A stretch of 64,000 nt of DNA from Lewinellaceae bacterium (GCA_020636095.1 JACJYN010000002.1:1922001-1986000), one strand, 5' to 3'; counted from the stretch's first letter, positions 35,275-43,515 are shown. The notes: a model not told the origin generated them from the sequence alone. Program-made: numbers and translations.

Positions 35275-35289
35275 CCTAAACTACATTAA

Positions 35290-35354
35290 TAACGTATTTT
35301 TTAGTTAAATATCGACAAAAACATTGCATAACTAAAAAATACGTTATAAATTTG
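35290..35354 (+). promoter_or_regulatory. Promoter and dyad operator of the BlaI-family repressor
   Basis: Two long complementary arms, AACGTATTTTTTAGTTA (35291-35307) and TAACTAAAAAATACGTT (35329-35345), flank TTG (35324-35326), and TAAATTTG (35347-35354) follows 20 bases later. This is a good Bacteroidota promoter with its spacer occupied by the right operator arm, as expected for autoregulation by a BlaI/MecI dimer. The leader to the ATG at 35569 is about 205 nt. Confidence 0.65.
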
Positions 35355-35568
35355 TATCCGTAAGAACCCCCCAACTGTTTTGAAATTTGTTAATTAAGGC
35401 GCCGACACAGAATCAGTGGTAGGGGAGTTCGGGATTCGGGGTTCGGCTCCCTGGCGAATCCACGGAGATAGCGATGCCCAAGGCGCCTGACTGCCGAGCG
35501 TTCTCAGAGGATGGCGCAACTGACATCCCGCTGGCCTAAGCCATCCTTTGAGAACAAAAAAAGAAATT

Positions 35569-35946
35569 ATGACCAAACTCACCAAAGCCGAAGAAGAGAT
35601 CATGCAGATCATCTGGGAGGTCGCGCCCTGTACAGTGGCCGACATCCGCAACTACATGAAGGAGAAACTGGGGATGAAGAAGCCACCCCACAGCACCGTT
35701 TCTACTATGGTGCGCATCCTGGATGACAAGAAGGGCTTCCTGAAGCATACGGCCTACGGGCGAACGTTCGTCTATGAACCTGCCATCAGCAAAGAGGAGT
35801 ACAGCCGGCAGTCTTTAAAAACTTTAGTGAGCGATTATTTTGAAGGCTCTATGAACCGCCTGGTCTCTTTCCTGGTGCAGGAAAAGGATTTGAACCTCCG
35901 GGAGTTGAATGAGTTGGTGGAGAAGCTGGAGGAGGAGGAGGAATGA
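35569..35946 (+). CDS. BlaI/MecI/CopY-family transcriptional repressor
   Basis: I choose the ATG at 35569 (MTKLTKAEEEIMQIIWEVAP), the family's normal N-terminus, over one 21 bp upstream. The 125-residue protein has the winged helix (about 3-75; CTVADIRNYM, HSTVSTMVRILDDKKGFLKH) and the C-terminal dimerisation helices (VSDYFEGSMNRLVSFLV, LNELVEKLEEEE). Repressors of this family are cleaved or released through a BlaR/MecR-type membrane protease; the M56 protein at 36601 is the obvious partner. The scissile-site region (residues 95-105, NRLVSF) is conserved-looking. The two genes are normally adjacent but are here separated by 650 bp of repeats. Confidence 0.92.
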   Translation: MTKLTKAEEEIMQIIWEVAPCTVADIRNYMKEKLGMKKPPHSTVSTMVRILDDKKGFLKHTAYGRTFVYEPAISKEEYSRQSLKTLVSDYFEGSMNRLVSFLVQEKDLNLRELNELVEKLEEEEE

Positions 35947-36009
35947 AAGGGTATTGGTATCGGTGTGTCGGTGTGTCGGTGCGTTAGCGGTTGCTCCCAA
36001 GGTACTCTG

Positions 36010-36195
36010 AGAGCATGTTTGGAGGCCGGGTTTGAAAGCGAAAAGAGTCAGTTTTTTGATGAAACGAGGCGTCTTTTTTGGCGAAGCCATGCCTTTGGCA
36101 GAAGAGCGTACCCTGAGGTACGGTCAAGAAAAGCAACGAAGTGTCATCAAAAAAGTGGCCTTTGCAGCTCAAAGATTGGCCTCCAAACATGCTCT
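36010..36195. repeat. Group A palindromic element, 186 bp
   Basis: Ends AGAGCATGTTTGGAGG and TCCAAACATGCTCT; flanked by CTCTGA on both sides, partly because the end itself is palindromic. The core has ACGAGGCG, CTGAGGTACG and CAACGAAGTG. Lies between blaI and its M56 partner. Confidence 0.85.
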
Positions 36196-36225
36196 GAGGA
36201 ATAGTTCGAATTTCTGTGTTTTCCG

Positions 36226-36500
36226 GGTATCCGTCTAATGTTGGACAGAATGGGCTGGAGTTGTGTACGATGTGCGGACACAGTGAGAGTTCTTGTGTGT
36301 ACGTTGTACGAAGCTGTCCAACGCTAGTGCGCCGGGAACGAAATTCTTAACCAATTCTTTGGGCTCTTTTACGGCTATGCTGCGTTGCTCCTTCCTTCCG
36401 TAGCTAAGGCTATGGTCGGTCGTCGCGCCTTGCCTGGCCGCAAAACAGCCTCAAATTATTGACCAACAACTTCGTTCCCGGCGCACTAGAATGGTAGCCG
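36226..36500. repeat. Group F element interrupted by a group C element
   Basis: 36226-36323 and 36490-36530 together match the uninterrupted copy at about 54055-54193 on the other strand over more than 130 bp. The 158-bp group C element sits at the CTAG within ACGCTAGAATGG. Confidence 0.9.
36328..36485. mobile_element. Group C palindromic element with CTAG at both flanks
   Basis: Ends TGCGCCGGGAACGAA and TTCGTTCCCGGCGCA; CTAG at 36324-36327 and 36486-36489. The empty site (one CTAG) is preserved at about 54092. The core on the minus strand has CAAGGCGCGACGACC, CATAGCC, GCTACGG and CAACGCAGCATAG, as in groups A and B. Confidence 0.93.
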
Positions 36501-36600
36501 TTTTCTGAAAAACGCCCCTCGTTTTCAGGCACTTGCGAACGGCGAATTGAGAACAGCCCCTACCCCACAACCCTGATACACTACAACACAATAAAAAACC

Positions 36601-38586
36601 ATGATCACCTACATTCTACAAGCCACCTTCTGCTGGGCCGTTTTCTACGCCCTCTACGCCGGGCTGCTGAGCCGCGCGACGTTTTTTCAGCACAACCGGG
36701 CTTACCTGCTGGGGAGTCTGTTGTTGGGGCTGATCCTGCCCTTGGCAGACTGGCAGGCGCTGCTTCCTGTAACGCAGCCTGAGCTGCTGTTGGTGACTTT
36801 ACAGCCTATCACTATGGGTATAGATAACCTGGAGGTGGTGATAACGGCAACTGCTGCCGAACCTGGGTTGGGTTGGTGGGAAGTGCTCCTCGCCGTTTAC
36901 TGGCTTGGAGTGAATATAGCCGGCTTCCGGTTTGTCTATGGCTTGCAAAAGCTGTCGCGCTTATACCAGCGCTCAGAACGCCAAAAGCAGGATGGGTATA
37001 CCCTGGTAATCACAAAAGCATGGCATGCGCCCTTTTCTTTTTTCAAAACCCTCTTCTGGAGCAGGCAGATGCCCTTTCCGCCGGAAGATGAAAAGAGAAT
37101 ACTGCGGCACGAGCAGGCGCACATGAAGGGCTGGCACAGCCTGGATATTTTGCTGGTGGAACTGCTAAGCGTTGCCTTCTGGCCCAGCCCTCTGATCTAC
37201 CTCTACAGCCGCTCCCTGCGCGTAGTGCACGAATACCTGGCCGACGAGGCCGTACTCCGAACAACCAAAAAGAAGAAACAATATGGCCATTTGTTGCTCA
37301 GTCAATCTCAGTCCGGACACCCGATTGTACTGGCGAACCATTTCATTAATTCACAATTGAAAAAACGTATTCTGATGATGACTAAAACTAAATCAAAGCG
37401 CCATATCCTTACCCGATACCTGCTGGCGATCCCGCTTGTATGCTTGCTGGCTTTTACCTTTGCTCAGCACGGGGAAAAGGAAGCGCCCGCTCCTGTTGCC
37501 GGCGAGGCCATTGTTTCCACAACTGCCTCCACGAAAGCTAAAGAGCTGGGCGATGTGGACCGCATGCCCGTCTTCGCCGGCTGCGAAACGGAGAAAACGG
37601 AAAGTGAACAGGCAAGCTGTAGCAAGCAAAAGCTGGTGGAATTCATGATCAGCAAACTGGAATACCCCGAAGCCGCTAAAAAGGCGGAAGTAGAGGGTAA
37701 AGTCCTGGTGCAGTTCACCATTGCTCAGGACGGTGCTGTGCAGGATGCCGAAGTACTGCAGGGCATCGGCTATGGCTGCGACGAAGCTGCCCTGGCCGTG
37801 GTAACCACAATGCCCAACTGGACGCCTGCCATGAAGGATGGCAAGCCTGTTGCGCTGAAAATGACGCTTCCTTTTACTTTCAGCCTGCCGAAAGGAACGG
37901 CTCAACTGGGGGAGGACAAAGAAGAGGTATTCAAAGTAGTGGAAGAAATGCCCCGCTTCCCGGGCTGCGATGAGGAAGGCGTTTCCGAAGGAGAACTGGT
38001 GCAGTGTTCCAATAGGAAGCTCTTTGAATACATCTTCAACAACATAAAATATCCCAAGGAGGCTAAAGACGCCGACATCGAAGGAACTGCCGTTGTGAGC
38101 TTCGTAGTCGACAAGGAAGGCTGGGTAAAGGACATCAAAGTAGCGCGCCCCCTCCACGAGAGTATCGACGCAGAAGTTATCCGCGCGGTCAAGCAGATGA
38201 ACGAGATGGACGAGCGCTGGATACCAGGCCGCCAGAAAGGCAAGGCTGTGAATGTGCAATTCAACCTGCCGGTGAAGTTCCTCCTGGAAGCCGAGAGAAA
38301 ACAGCTGCAAATTCCTGAAGGCGCCAAGGACTTGAAACTCCAAAACTTCAGTGCTTCCCCCAACCCCACCTCCAGCCTGCTCAACTTACAGTTTGAAGCG
38401 GAAGCCCAGCCTACCACCATCCGTATCCTGAACGGCAATGGCCAGGAAGTCCTCCGCGAAGCGATCAACCGGTTTGAAGGGGTGTACAACCAGGCGCTCG
38501 ACCTGGGCAAGTTGCCGAAAGGTGTTTACGTCCTGCACATCAGCCAGAGCGAGCGGATTTTTGCGGAGAAGGTGGTGCTACAGTAA
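36601..38586 (+). CDS. M56 (BlaR1/MecR1-type) membrane metalloprotease with two TonB-like domains and a T9SS-type C-terminus
   Basis: The 661-residue protein has three to four membrane helices (about 1-20, 35-52, 90-112, 275-290) and an M56 protease domain with the zinc site HEQAH (about 171) and HEYLADEAVL. After the last helix come two periplasmic TonB C-terminal-like domains (about 318-425 and 435-560), each beginning MPxFxGCE/D and containing YPxAAKxAxxEGxxxVxFxV. The last 80 residues (NFSASPNPTSSLLNLQFEAE, IRILNGNGQEVLRE, LPKGVYVLHI, EKVVLQ) look like a T9SS sorting domain. It probably senses envelope signals and relieves repression by the BlaI protein at 35569. A T9SS-like tail on a polytopic inner-membrane protein is odd. 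Confidence 0.92.
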   Translation: MITYILQATFCWAVFYALYAGLLSRATFFQHNRAYLLGSLLLGLILPLADWQALLPVTQPELLLVTLQPITMGIDNLEVVITATAAEPGLGWWEVLLAVYWLGVNIAGFRFVYGLQKLSRLYQRSERQKQDGYTLVITKAWHAPFSFFKTLFWSRQMPFPPEDEKRILRHEQAHMKGWHSLDILLVELLSVAFWPSPLIYLYSRSLRVVHEYLADEAVLRTTKKKKQYGHLLLSQSQSGHPIVLANHFINSQLKKRILMMTKTKSKRHILTRYLLAIPLVCLLAFTFAQHGEKEAPAPVAGEAIVSTTASTKAKELGDVDRMPVFAGCETEKTESEQASCSKQKLVEFMISKLEYPEAAKKAEVEGKVLVQFTIAQDGAVQDAEVLQGIGYGCDEAALAVVTTMPNWTPAMKDGKPVALKMTLPFTFSLPKGTAQLGEDKEEVFKVVEEMPRFPGCDEEGVSEGELVQCSNRKLFEYIFNNIKYPKEAKDADIEGTAVVSFVVDKEGWVKDIKVARPLHESIDAEVIRAVKQMNEMDERWIPGRQKGKAVNVQFNLPVKFLLEAERKQLQIPEGAKDLKLQNFSASPNPTSSLLNLQFEAEAQPTTIRILNGNGQEVLREAINRFEGVYNQALDLGKLPKGVYVLHISQSERIFAEKVVLQ

Positions 38587-38725
38587 AATTGAAAATTTGT
38601 ATAGTCGTGTAGGTAAGCTGACCGACTGGCAACTGTATGGGGGGATGGCTGCACAGCCATCCTCTTATATTGATTAGTTTGTAACTGTTCAGCACGGCAG
38701 CGTGCTGGTTAATTGAAAAGTAATA

Positions 38726-38874
38726 GTTACTATTCAGCATTTCGCTTTTAGCGGTTCGCTATTCGCATCACTATGCCCCTAATTGCAGGAATCTAAGCTC
38801 AAGAAACCAGTTCTTTGCCCTAAATCCGGGTTTTGAGGCAGCGTTTAGCGAACGGCGAATTGCTGAATAGTTAC
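38726..38874. mobile_element. Group D MITE-like element, 149 bp
   Basis: Starts GTTACTATTCAGC and ends GCTGAATAGTTAC. The interior (GCAGGAATCTAAGCTCAAGA, then AACCAGTTCTTTGCCCTAAA) is shared with the copies at 47089 and 50441. Flanks do not match, and its right end abuts a truncated PIN-domain gene. Confidence 0.88.
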
Positions 38875-39145
38875 GCTTTTTGATTAGATAAATCATCATA
38901 ATCTACAATTTCCACTCGTTCAAAAAACTCATCCCAAAATACTTGTTGGTTTTCATTACTTCCAATTAAGATTTCGAATTTGGTTATGATGGAAACTGCA
39001 AATCAGGTAGAAACAGGGGAAAGCTTGTAAAGAAAAGAGTTCTCTTTTTTGTCTTCCTGAAATAGTCAATCAATACGCTTGTATCCAAGAAAATCACCTC
39101 TGCATCCATTCATTCACGTATTTCCGGTTTTCACTACATTCATAC
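38875..39145 (-). pseudogene. Relic of a toxin-antitoxin pair with PIN-domain (VapC-like) toxin
   Basis: On the minus strand a GTG at 39097 opens VIFLDTSVLIDYFRKTKK, the exact start of a PIN-domain toxin (first catalytic Asp in LDTS). After one or two frameshifts it resumes as AVSIITKFEILIGSNENQQV, FWDEFFERVEIVDYDDLSNQ and ends at the border of the group D element, so the C-terminal acidic residues are gone. Just upstream, ENRKYVNEWMQR-stop (to 39092) looks like the tail of the antitoxin, with the usual overlap. VapC toxins are ribonucleases; this one is dead. Confidence 0.7.
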
Positions 39146-39149
39146 ATCT

Positions 39150-40285
39150 TTATATCAATCCTAGCGCCCATCCCAGTGCCCCTCCCCCACGATCACCCAC
39201 ACCGAGCTCACCTTCCAAGTGGCCGAAGATTACCAGGGCGCTCCCAATGCCCACCCAGGCCTTCCAGTCCGGCAGCACTTCGGCGCTCAGTTGCAACACC
39301 ACCGCAGCCATGATACCCACGGCGCCGATGTTGACCGCATCGAGAAAGGCGCCGGCGGCTTCGGACTCGCGGATTTTCGGCACCAGGGGTTGAGCAGCCA
39401 CACGAAAAGGAAGGAAGGCAGAAAGATGCCCAGAGTAGCTGCCACCGCCCCCAAAAGCCCAGGATTTGGTAGCCGACAAAGGTGGCGGTGGAAAGCACCA
39501 GCCGGGCGTAAACTGCCCGATGGCGATGGCGTCGAGCAGTTCGGGGCGGGTGAGCCAGCCTAGCTTCTGCACCAATTCCCCATCCAGATAGGCCACCAGC
39601 ACGTAGCCGCTGCCGAAGAGGATGGAGCCTACCTTGAGAAAAGTGAGGAACAGCTTGCCGAGGCTGGCGGAAGCAGCGCCGGGAGCCGCCTGAAAAAGTA
39701 ACAATGGCAAGGGAATAAATATTTTGGGGCTGTAGCCGGTTCCAGGCGCAGCAGCCCGTGCAGGTGGTACCAGCACTCCTGCGCCCAGTATGGCTAATAT
39801 TTCGCTCAACCCCAGCAGTACTGTTAGGGCAGCCAACGCACCGAGTATACCCAATTGGACGTTTTTCAAAGCCTTACCTCCCAACTTGATGACTGCGCTG
39901 AGGATGACCGCCAGCACCGCCGGTTTGATACCGTACAACAGCGAACGGCGAATAGCTGAATAGTTACGAGGTAGGCCAACCCACCAGTGATCAGCACTGC
40001 CGGCAGAATAAAGCTGGCGCCGGCTATAAACAAGCCATAGGCCCCGCCCCGCTCGTGCCCGCAGTGCATGGTCATTTCCGTCGAATTGGGGCCGGGGATC
40101 AGGCTGGTAGCGCCCACCAGATCCAGAAAATGCTGCTGGTCCATCCACTTACGTTTCTGTACCACCTCCTCTTCCATCATGGCGATGTGGGCGGCCGGGC
40201 CGCCAAAGGCAAAGACGCCGAGCTTGAGGAAGAGGGCAGTGATCTCCCGCAGGCGATGGGAAAGGGCCGGGTAAAAGTCACTCAT
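39150..40285 (-). pseudogene. chrA: Chromate transporter (ChrA family), multiply frameshifted
   Basis: The N-terminal frame (from 40285) gives LGVFAFGGPAAHIAMMEEEV, GATSLIPGPNSTEMTMHCGH and PAVLITGGLAYLV, all diagnostic of ChrA. At 39941-39967 a 27-bp fragment identical to the end of a group D element replaces the expected 8-10 residues and shifts the frame. The rest follows in the second frame (LLYGIKPAVLAVILSAVIKL, SILFGSGYVLVAYLDGELV, AIGQFTPG). Further shifts occur near 39500 and 39400 (LSTATFVGYQILGFWG appears in a third frame) before NPLVPKIRESEAAGAFLDAV. Family members expel chromate; this gene cannot make a full protein. Some shifts are in G or C runs and could be sequencing errors, but the inserted fragment is not. 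Confidence 0.85.
39941..39967. repeat. Group D end fragment inside chrA
   Basis: GCGAACGGCGAATAGCTGAA followed by TAGTTAC equals the right end of D elements at 38726 and the left end of 47089. Only this 27-bp piece is left, consistent with imprecise excision or recombination. Confidence 0.8.
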
Positions 40286-40336
40286 GGGCAGTCTTTTTGC
40301 TTAGCGTATGTAACTGGGTGAAATACCCGAAACTGC

Positions 40337-40795
40337 TTAAAAGAAATCCCTCCAGCTCTCCACCACACCTGCGGCACGAAGAAAAGCGCGCAGGATAACC
40401 AGCAAAATAATGCCAACAACCAGCCAGTACCAGGCCGGGCTTGCCCCTACCTGCATAGGAGGAGCATTCAATGCCCGCTGATACTCAATATCGTCGTGGC
40501 TGGCATCGTGGAAAGACGCATCCGGGTTGTCGTGATTTTTTTGATAATCGAGGCGGGCTGCGATCCGGGAAGCTTCCGGAAGGTCAGCCTCCCGGATGTG
40601 CAGGCCGATACCGCCGCCGCCGCCCAGGGGCAGGACTGTCATAATGTTGGCGTTGGAGATAAAGCAGGGGATGCCCGCTTCTTTAAGACGAGCGGCGTAC
40701 AAATGCGCCTCCGACTCGAAGAAGAAGTATTTTAGCGGGACGATGCGGGTATTTTCTTCGAAGCCCTCAAAGTAATCGAGTATCTGCTGGTCCAT
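40337..40795 (-). CDS. DUF2007-domain membrane protein
   Basis: The 152-residue protein has a DUF2007 (putative signal-transducing, GlnB-like fold) domain at about 18-88 (SEAHLYAARLKEAGIPCFIS, GGGIGLHIREADLPEASRIA), a polar linker and one C-terminal membrane helix (WYWLVVGIILLVILRAFL). Function unknown; DUF2007 proteins are often small sensors or adaptors. It lies between the chrA relic and ferritin, read in the same direction. Confidence 0.8.
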   Translation of the reverse strand: MDQQILDYFEGFEENTRIVPLKYFFFESEAHLYAARLKEAGIPCFISNANIMTVLPLGGGGGIGLHIREADLPEASRIAARLDYQKNHDNPDASFHDASHDDIEYQRALNAPPMQVGASPAWYWLVVGIILLVILRAFLRAAGVVESWRDFF

Positions 40796-40859
40796 GCTGG
40801 TTTGGTTATTGCTTGCCGGTTGTCAGTTGTCAACGCTCAACCCACAACTGACTACGCCT

Positions 40860-41384
40860 TTACCCTTCTCCCGCCGCCGCTTCCGCCGCCGCTTTTCCGT
40901 TGATTTTTTCAATTTCCTGGTCGATGTAGTACAAACTCATCGGGCCATCGCCGATAAGTTTAACCTTATCGAGGATACTGCGCATGAGCGCTTCCTCTTC
41001 GCGCTGTTCTTCGACGTACCACTGCAGAAAATCCAGGGTTGTGAAGTCATTCTCTTCGTAGCTCAGTTTCACCAGCTTATTGATGGAAGCCGTAACCTTC
41101 TGCTCGTGTTTGTAGACCTGCTCCAGCATGCTGCGGACGGATTCAAACTCGTGAGGCGGCTGCTTGATGGCCGGGGTGAGGGCATGGCCATCCACCTCGC
41201 TGAGATAGTGGAATATCTTCAACATGTGCATGCGTTCTTCTTCCGATTGCCGGTGCATAAACTGGGCACAGCCCTCCAGGGCCTCTTTATCGCACCAGGA
41301 GGCCATCGATAAATACAAGAAGGAAGCATATCCCTCCAGGGCGATTTGCTCATTGAGCGCTTTTATCATCTTTTTCGAAATCAT
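40860..41384 (-). CDS. ftnA: Ferritin
   Basis: The 174-residue protein is a bacterial ferritin-like FtnA. I prefer the ATG giving MISKKMIKALNEQIALEGYA, the family's usual start; an ATG 12 bp upstream is possible. The ferroxidase ligands are in place: Glu17 (ALEGYAS), Glu50 and His53 (EEERMHM), Glu94 (YKHEQ) and Gln/Glu of the fourth helix (YVEEQREEE). Ferritins oxidise Fe(II) and store the ferric mineral in a 24-mer. The last 15 residues are Ala/Gly-rich. It is monocistronic and divergent from the DUF2805 gene. Confidence 0.93.
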   Translation of the reverse strand: MISKKMIKALNEQIALEGYASFLYLSMASWCDKEALEGCAQFMHRQSEEERMHMLKIFHYLSEVDGHALTPAIKQPPHEFESVRSMLEQVYKHEQKVTASINKLVKLSYEENDFTTLDFLQWYVEEQREEEALMRSILDKVKLIGDGPMSLYYIDQEIEKINGKAAAEAAAGEG

Positions 41385-41486
41385 AGCTGTTTCCATTTTT
41401 GAAAGCCGAAAATAAAGAAATTCTTTAAGAAAGGGTGGTAATCACTTTTTTTAAACAGCTGTAAGCCTTTATTGTTAGACAGGTGT

Positions 41487-41786
41487 ATGAACATCAAAAA
41501 AATACTTCAGCAACACCAGCTCACCGACCGCGACCTCAATCGCATTGTGGAAATGGCATGGGAAGACCGCACGCCCTTCGACGCGATCGAAGCCCAGTTC
41601 GGCGTCACCGAAGCCGAAGTGATCCGCATTATGAAGCACCAGATGCACCTGCGCAACTGGAAAAAATGGCGCGCCCGCGTGCAAGGCCGCTCCACGAAGC
41701 ACCGGAAGCTGAGAGGCCACACAACGGGGCGGTTTAAGGCCAGCCGCCAGAAACAAATTTCCCTGAACAAAATATCCAAAAGGTAA
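41487..41786 (+). CDS. TIGR03643/DUF2805 family protein
   Basis: From the ATG at 41487 (MNIKKILQQHQLTDRDLNRI) the 99-residue protein shows the family signature EMAWEDRTPFDAIEAQFGVT, VIRIMKHQM and FKxWRxRV-like KKWRARVQGRSTKH. The first half forms a helix-turn-helix-like unit, the second is strongly basic. It may bind nucleic acid, but no role has been shown for the family. Confidence 0.88.
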   Translation: MNIKKILQQHQLTDRDLNRIVEMAWEDRTPFDAIEAQFGVTEAEVIRIMKHQMHLRNWKKWRARVQGRSTKHRKLRGHTTGRFKASRQKQISLNKISKR

Positions 41787-41865
41787 AGCCAGCGGAAGGA
41801 GTAGTGAGTAATGGAACCATGGAAGGAAGGCGGCCCATTTAGTCTAACAAGATAACCATTGCTTT

Positions 41866-42072
41866 AGAGCATGTTTGGAGGTGGTGCTTTGGAAGCGAAA
41901 ATGGCTGATTTTGGGTTCTCAGGAGGCTCATTTTCATGCCCATAGCAGCGCTACGGGCATGAAAATAGCCGAAATGAGGTTCCAAAAGCAGGCATTTGCC
42001 CCGAAGGGGCCTTGGGGGCAGCCCAAATAGCCTGCCCCGATGCATATCGGGGACTACCTCCAAACATGCTCT
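41866..42072. repeat. Group A palindromic element, 207 bp (long variant)
   Basis: Ends AGAGCATGTTTGGAGG and CCTCCAAACATGCTCT with TTA flanks. The arms are longer than in other A elements; the centre reads GCCCATAGCAGCGCTACGGG, keeping only the CATAGC/GCTACG part of the common core. A second hairpin (GCCCCGAAGGGGCC) lies in the right arm. Confidence 0.85.
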
Positions 42073-42078
42073 TAACCA

Positions 42079-43314
42079 TCACACCGGCGCCGGCCAAAAC
42101 AGGAAAGCCATGGCGAAAGCCGTCACGGCAACGATGAGCCCGTACATAAAAACGTTGTAGCAGATGCGCAAGAAGCGATACTTTTTAGCCAGTACGACCC
42201 CCAGGTAGTATAGGTCGCGCGTCATGGAGCTGTACAGGAAGTCGCTGTCCTTAATCATTTCCATCATTCCCCAGTGGAAGTCTTCCAGGTCCATCTGATA
42301 GAAATTGCCAAAGAACAGCAGGTTGGTGCGTTTTTGCGCTACGTCCTCCCTGGTCGCCCGCCCTTCGGTCACCTTGGGGCGGGTGGAGAGAATGGCATAA
42401 ACCAGAGCGATCAGGCAAACGGCAACCAGAATAAGCGTGGGTACGGCCAGCCTGTAATCGCCCGGGATTTTAGGCACCAGGTTGGCCACTACAATGGAAA
42501 TAATGATGGCGTTGATGCTCAGCATGATATTGGCCTTATTATCGGCGATAGAGCTGAGGTTGACGTGGGTGCGGTAGGTGGTGCGGTACATCGTTTCCAC
42601 GCCCCGGCCCAGGTTGATTTCTTTGAGTTTCAGCCCGCCGTTTTTTTTCTTTTTTTTCTTCTTCTTTTTTTTCGGCGGGTTTTCGGCCAATTCTTTCATA
42701 GCCTCCGGATCCAGCCTTTGTTTTTGCTTGAGCAGCTGTTTGATGTGCTGGTTCTTTTGCTTACTGAATAATTTTCGCGCCACCTCCGTATGGTAGCGGT
42801 GGTTGACCATAAAATCAAGTTCAAAATCCACCCATTCCTGTTCGGACATGAGAATGTCCTTGGTCATTAACATCTCCTGACGGAGGCGGCCGCAGCGATC
42901 CCAGTATCGTTCATTGCCCAGATGGCTGAGGTCGGCATCACAGAGGATTTCCTCCTTTAAATTCTGAGGGTTCTGGGGGACACGGGTAGCGATGATGCAG
43001 CTTTTTACCGTATCGATATCTTCCGGCGGATAGTTGTGTTCCTGCAAATAAGCCTCGGCCAGTTCGCAGCTGAGTTCTTCATGGCCTATCGGATTTTTAA
43101 AATAGCCGGTATCGTGGAACCAGGCCGCCAACTGGAGCATTTCCATTTCCTTTTCAGAAAGCGAATAGCCCTCTCCAATCTGCAATGCAGATTCCACAAC
43201 GTTTTTTGTGTGCTGGAAATCATGGAATACAAATTCCTCAGGGAAATATTCCTTGAAGAAGTGCTCTATATGAGCTTCTGTATCCTTAAGCAGTCCATTC
43301 TGTAATTGCATCAT
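42079..43314 (-). CDS. HD phosphohydrolase fused to a Pycsar-effector-type (PycTM, DUF5706) membrane domain
   Basis: The 411-residue protein has an HD domain (about 18-190) with H31 (FHDFQHTKNVV), the His-Asp pair H67-D68 (WFHDTGYF), His78 and the later Asp of CDADLSHLG, so all metal ligands are present. A stretch of ten lysines (about 214-223) links it to a C-terminal domain of the Pycsar-effector transmembrane family (MYRTTYRTHVNLSSIADNKA, NIMLSINAIIISIVVANLVP), with four membrane helices. In Pycsar systems a related effector is triggered by cCMP or cUMP and breaks the inner membrane; HD enzymes cleave nucleotides. No cyclase is nearby. The gene ends 6 bp after a group A element and begins 38 bp before another. 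Confidence 0.88.
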   Translation of the reverse strand: MMQLQNGLLKDTEAHIEHFFKEYFPEEFVFHDFQHTKNVVESALQIGEGYSLSEKEMEMLQLAAWFHDTGYFKNPIGHEELSCELAEAYLQEHNYPPEDIDTVKSCIIATRVPQNPQNLKEEILCDADLSHLGNERYWDRCGRLRQEMLMTKDILMSEQEWVDFELDFMVNHRYHTEVARKLFSKQKNQHIKQLLKQKQRLDPEAMKELAENPPKKKKKKKKKKNGGLKLKEINLGRGVETMYRTTYRTHVNLSSIADNKANIMLSINAIIISIVVANLVPKIPGDYRLAVPTLILVAVCLIALVYAILSTRPKVTEGRATREDVAQKRTNLLFFGNFYQMDLEDFHWGMMEMIKDSDFLYSSMTRDLYYLGVVLAKKYRFLRICYNVFMYGLIVAVTAFAMAFLFWPAPV

Positions 43315-43351
43315 AAAGCTTTCCGAATTGACGGGAAGAACGTTTCTTGTA

Positions 43352-43515
43352 AGAGCTTGTTGGGGAATTGTTTTTGGTGATGAAATTGATCATTTTTCTG
43401 ATGAAATGAGGCGTGAAATGGGGAGCATACCCTAAGGTACGTGACCCATTTCGCAACGAAATATCATCAAAAAAAGGGCAGTTTCAGCCCGAAGGATAAT
43501 TCCCCAACAAGCTCT
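43352..43515. repeat. Group A palindromic element, 164 bp, variant ends
   Basis: Ends AGAGCTTGTTGGGGAATT and AATTCCCCAACAAGCTCT, flanked by TAA on both sides. The core has ATGAGGCGTG, GCATACCCTAAGGTACGTG and CAACGAAATA. Same length as the standard copies although the end sequence differs. Confidence 0.85.

Noticed and set aside
42640..42680. Poly-lysine tract as a sequencing artefact
   Set aside because: The frame is kept on both sides and both domains are intact, so the tract is read as a real linker; its exact length may still be uncertain.
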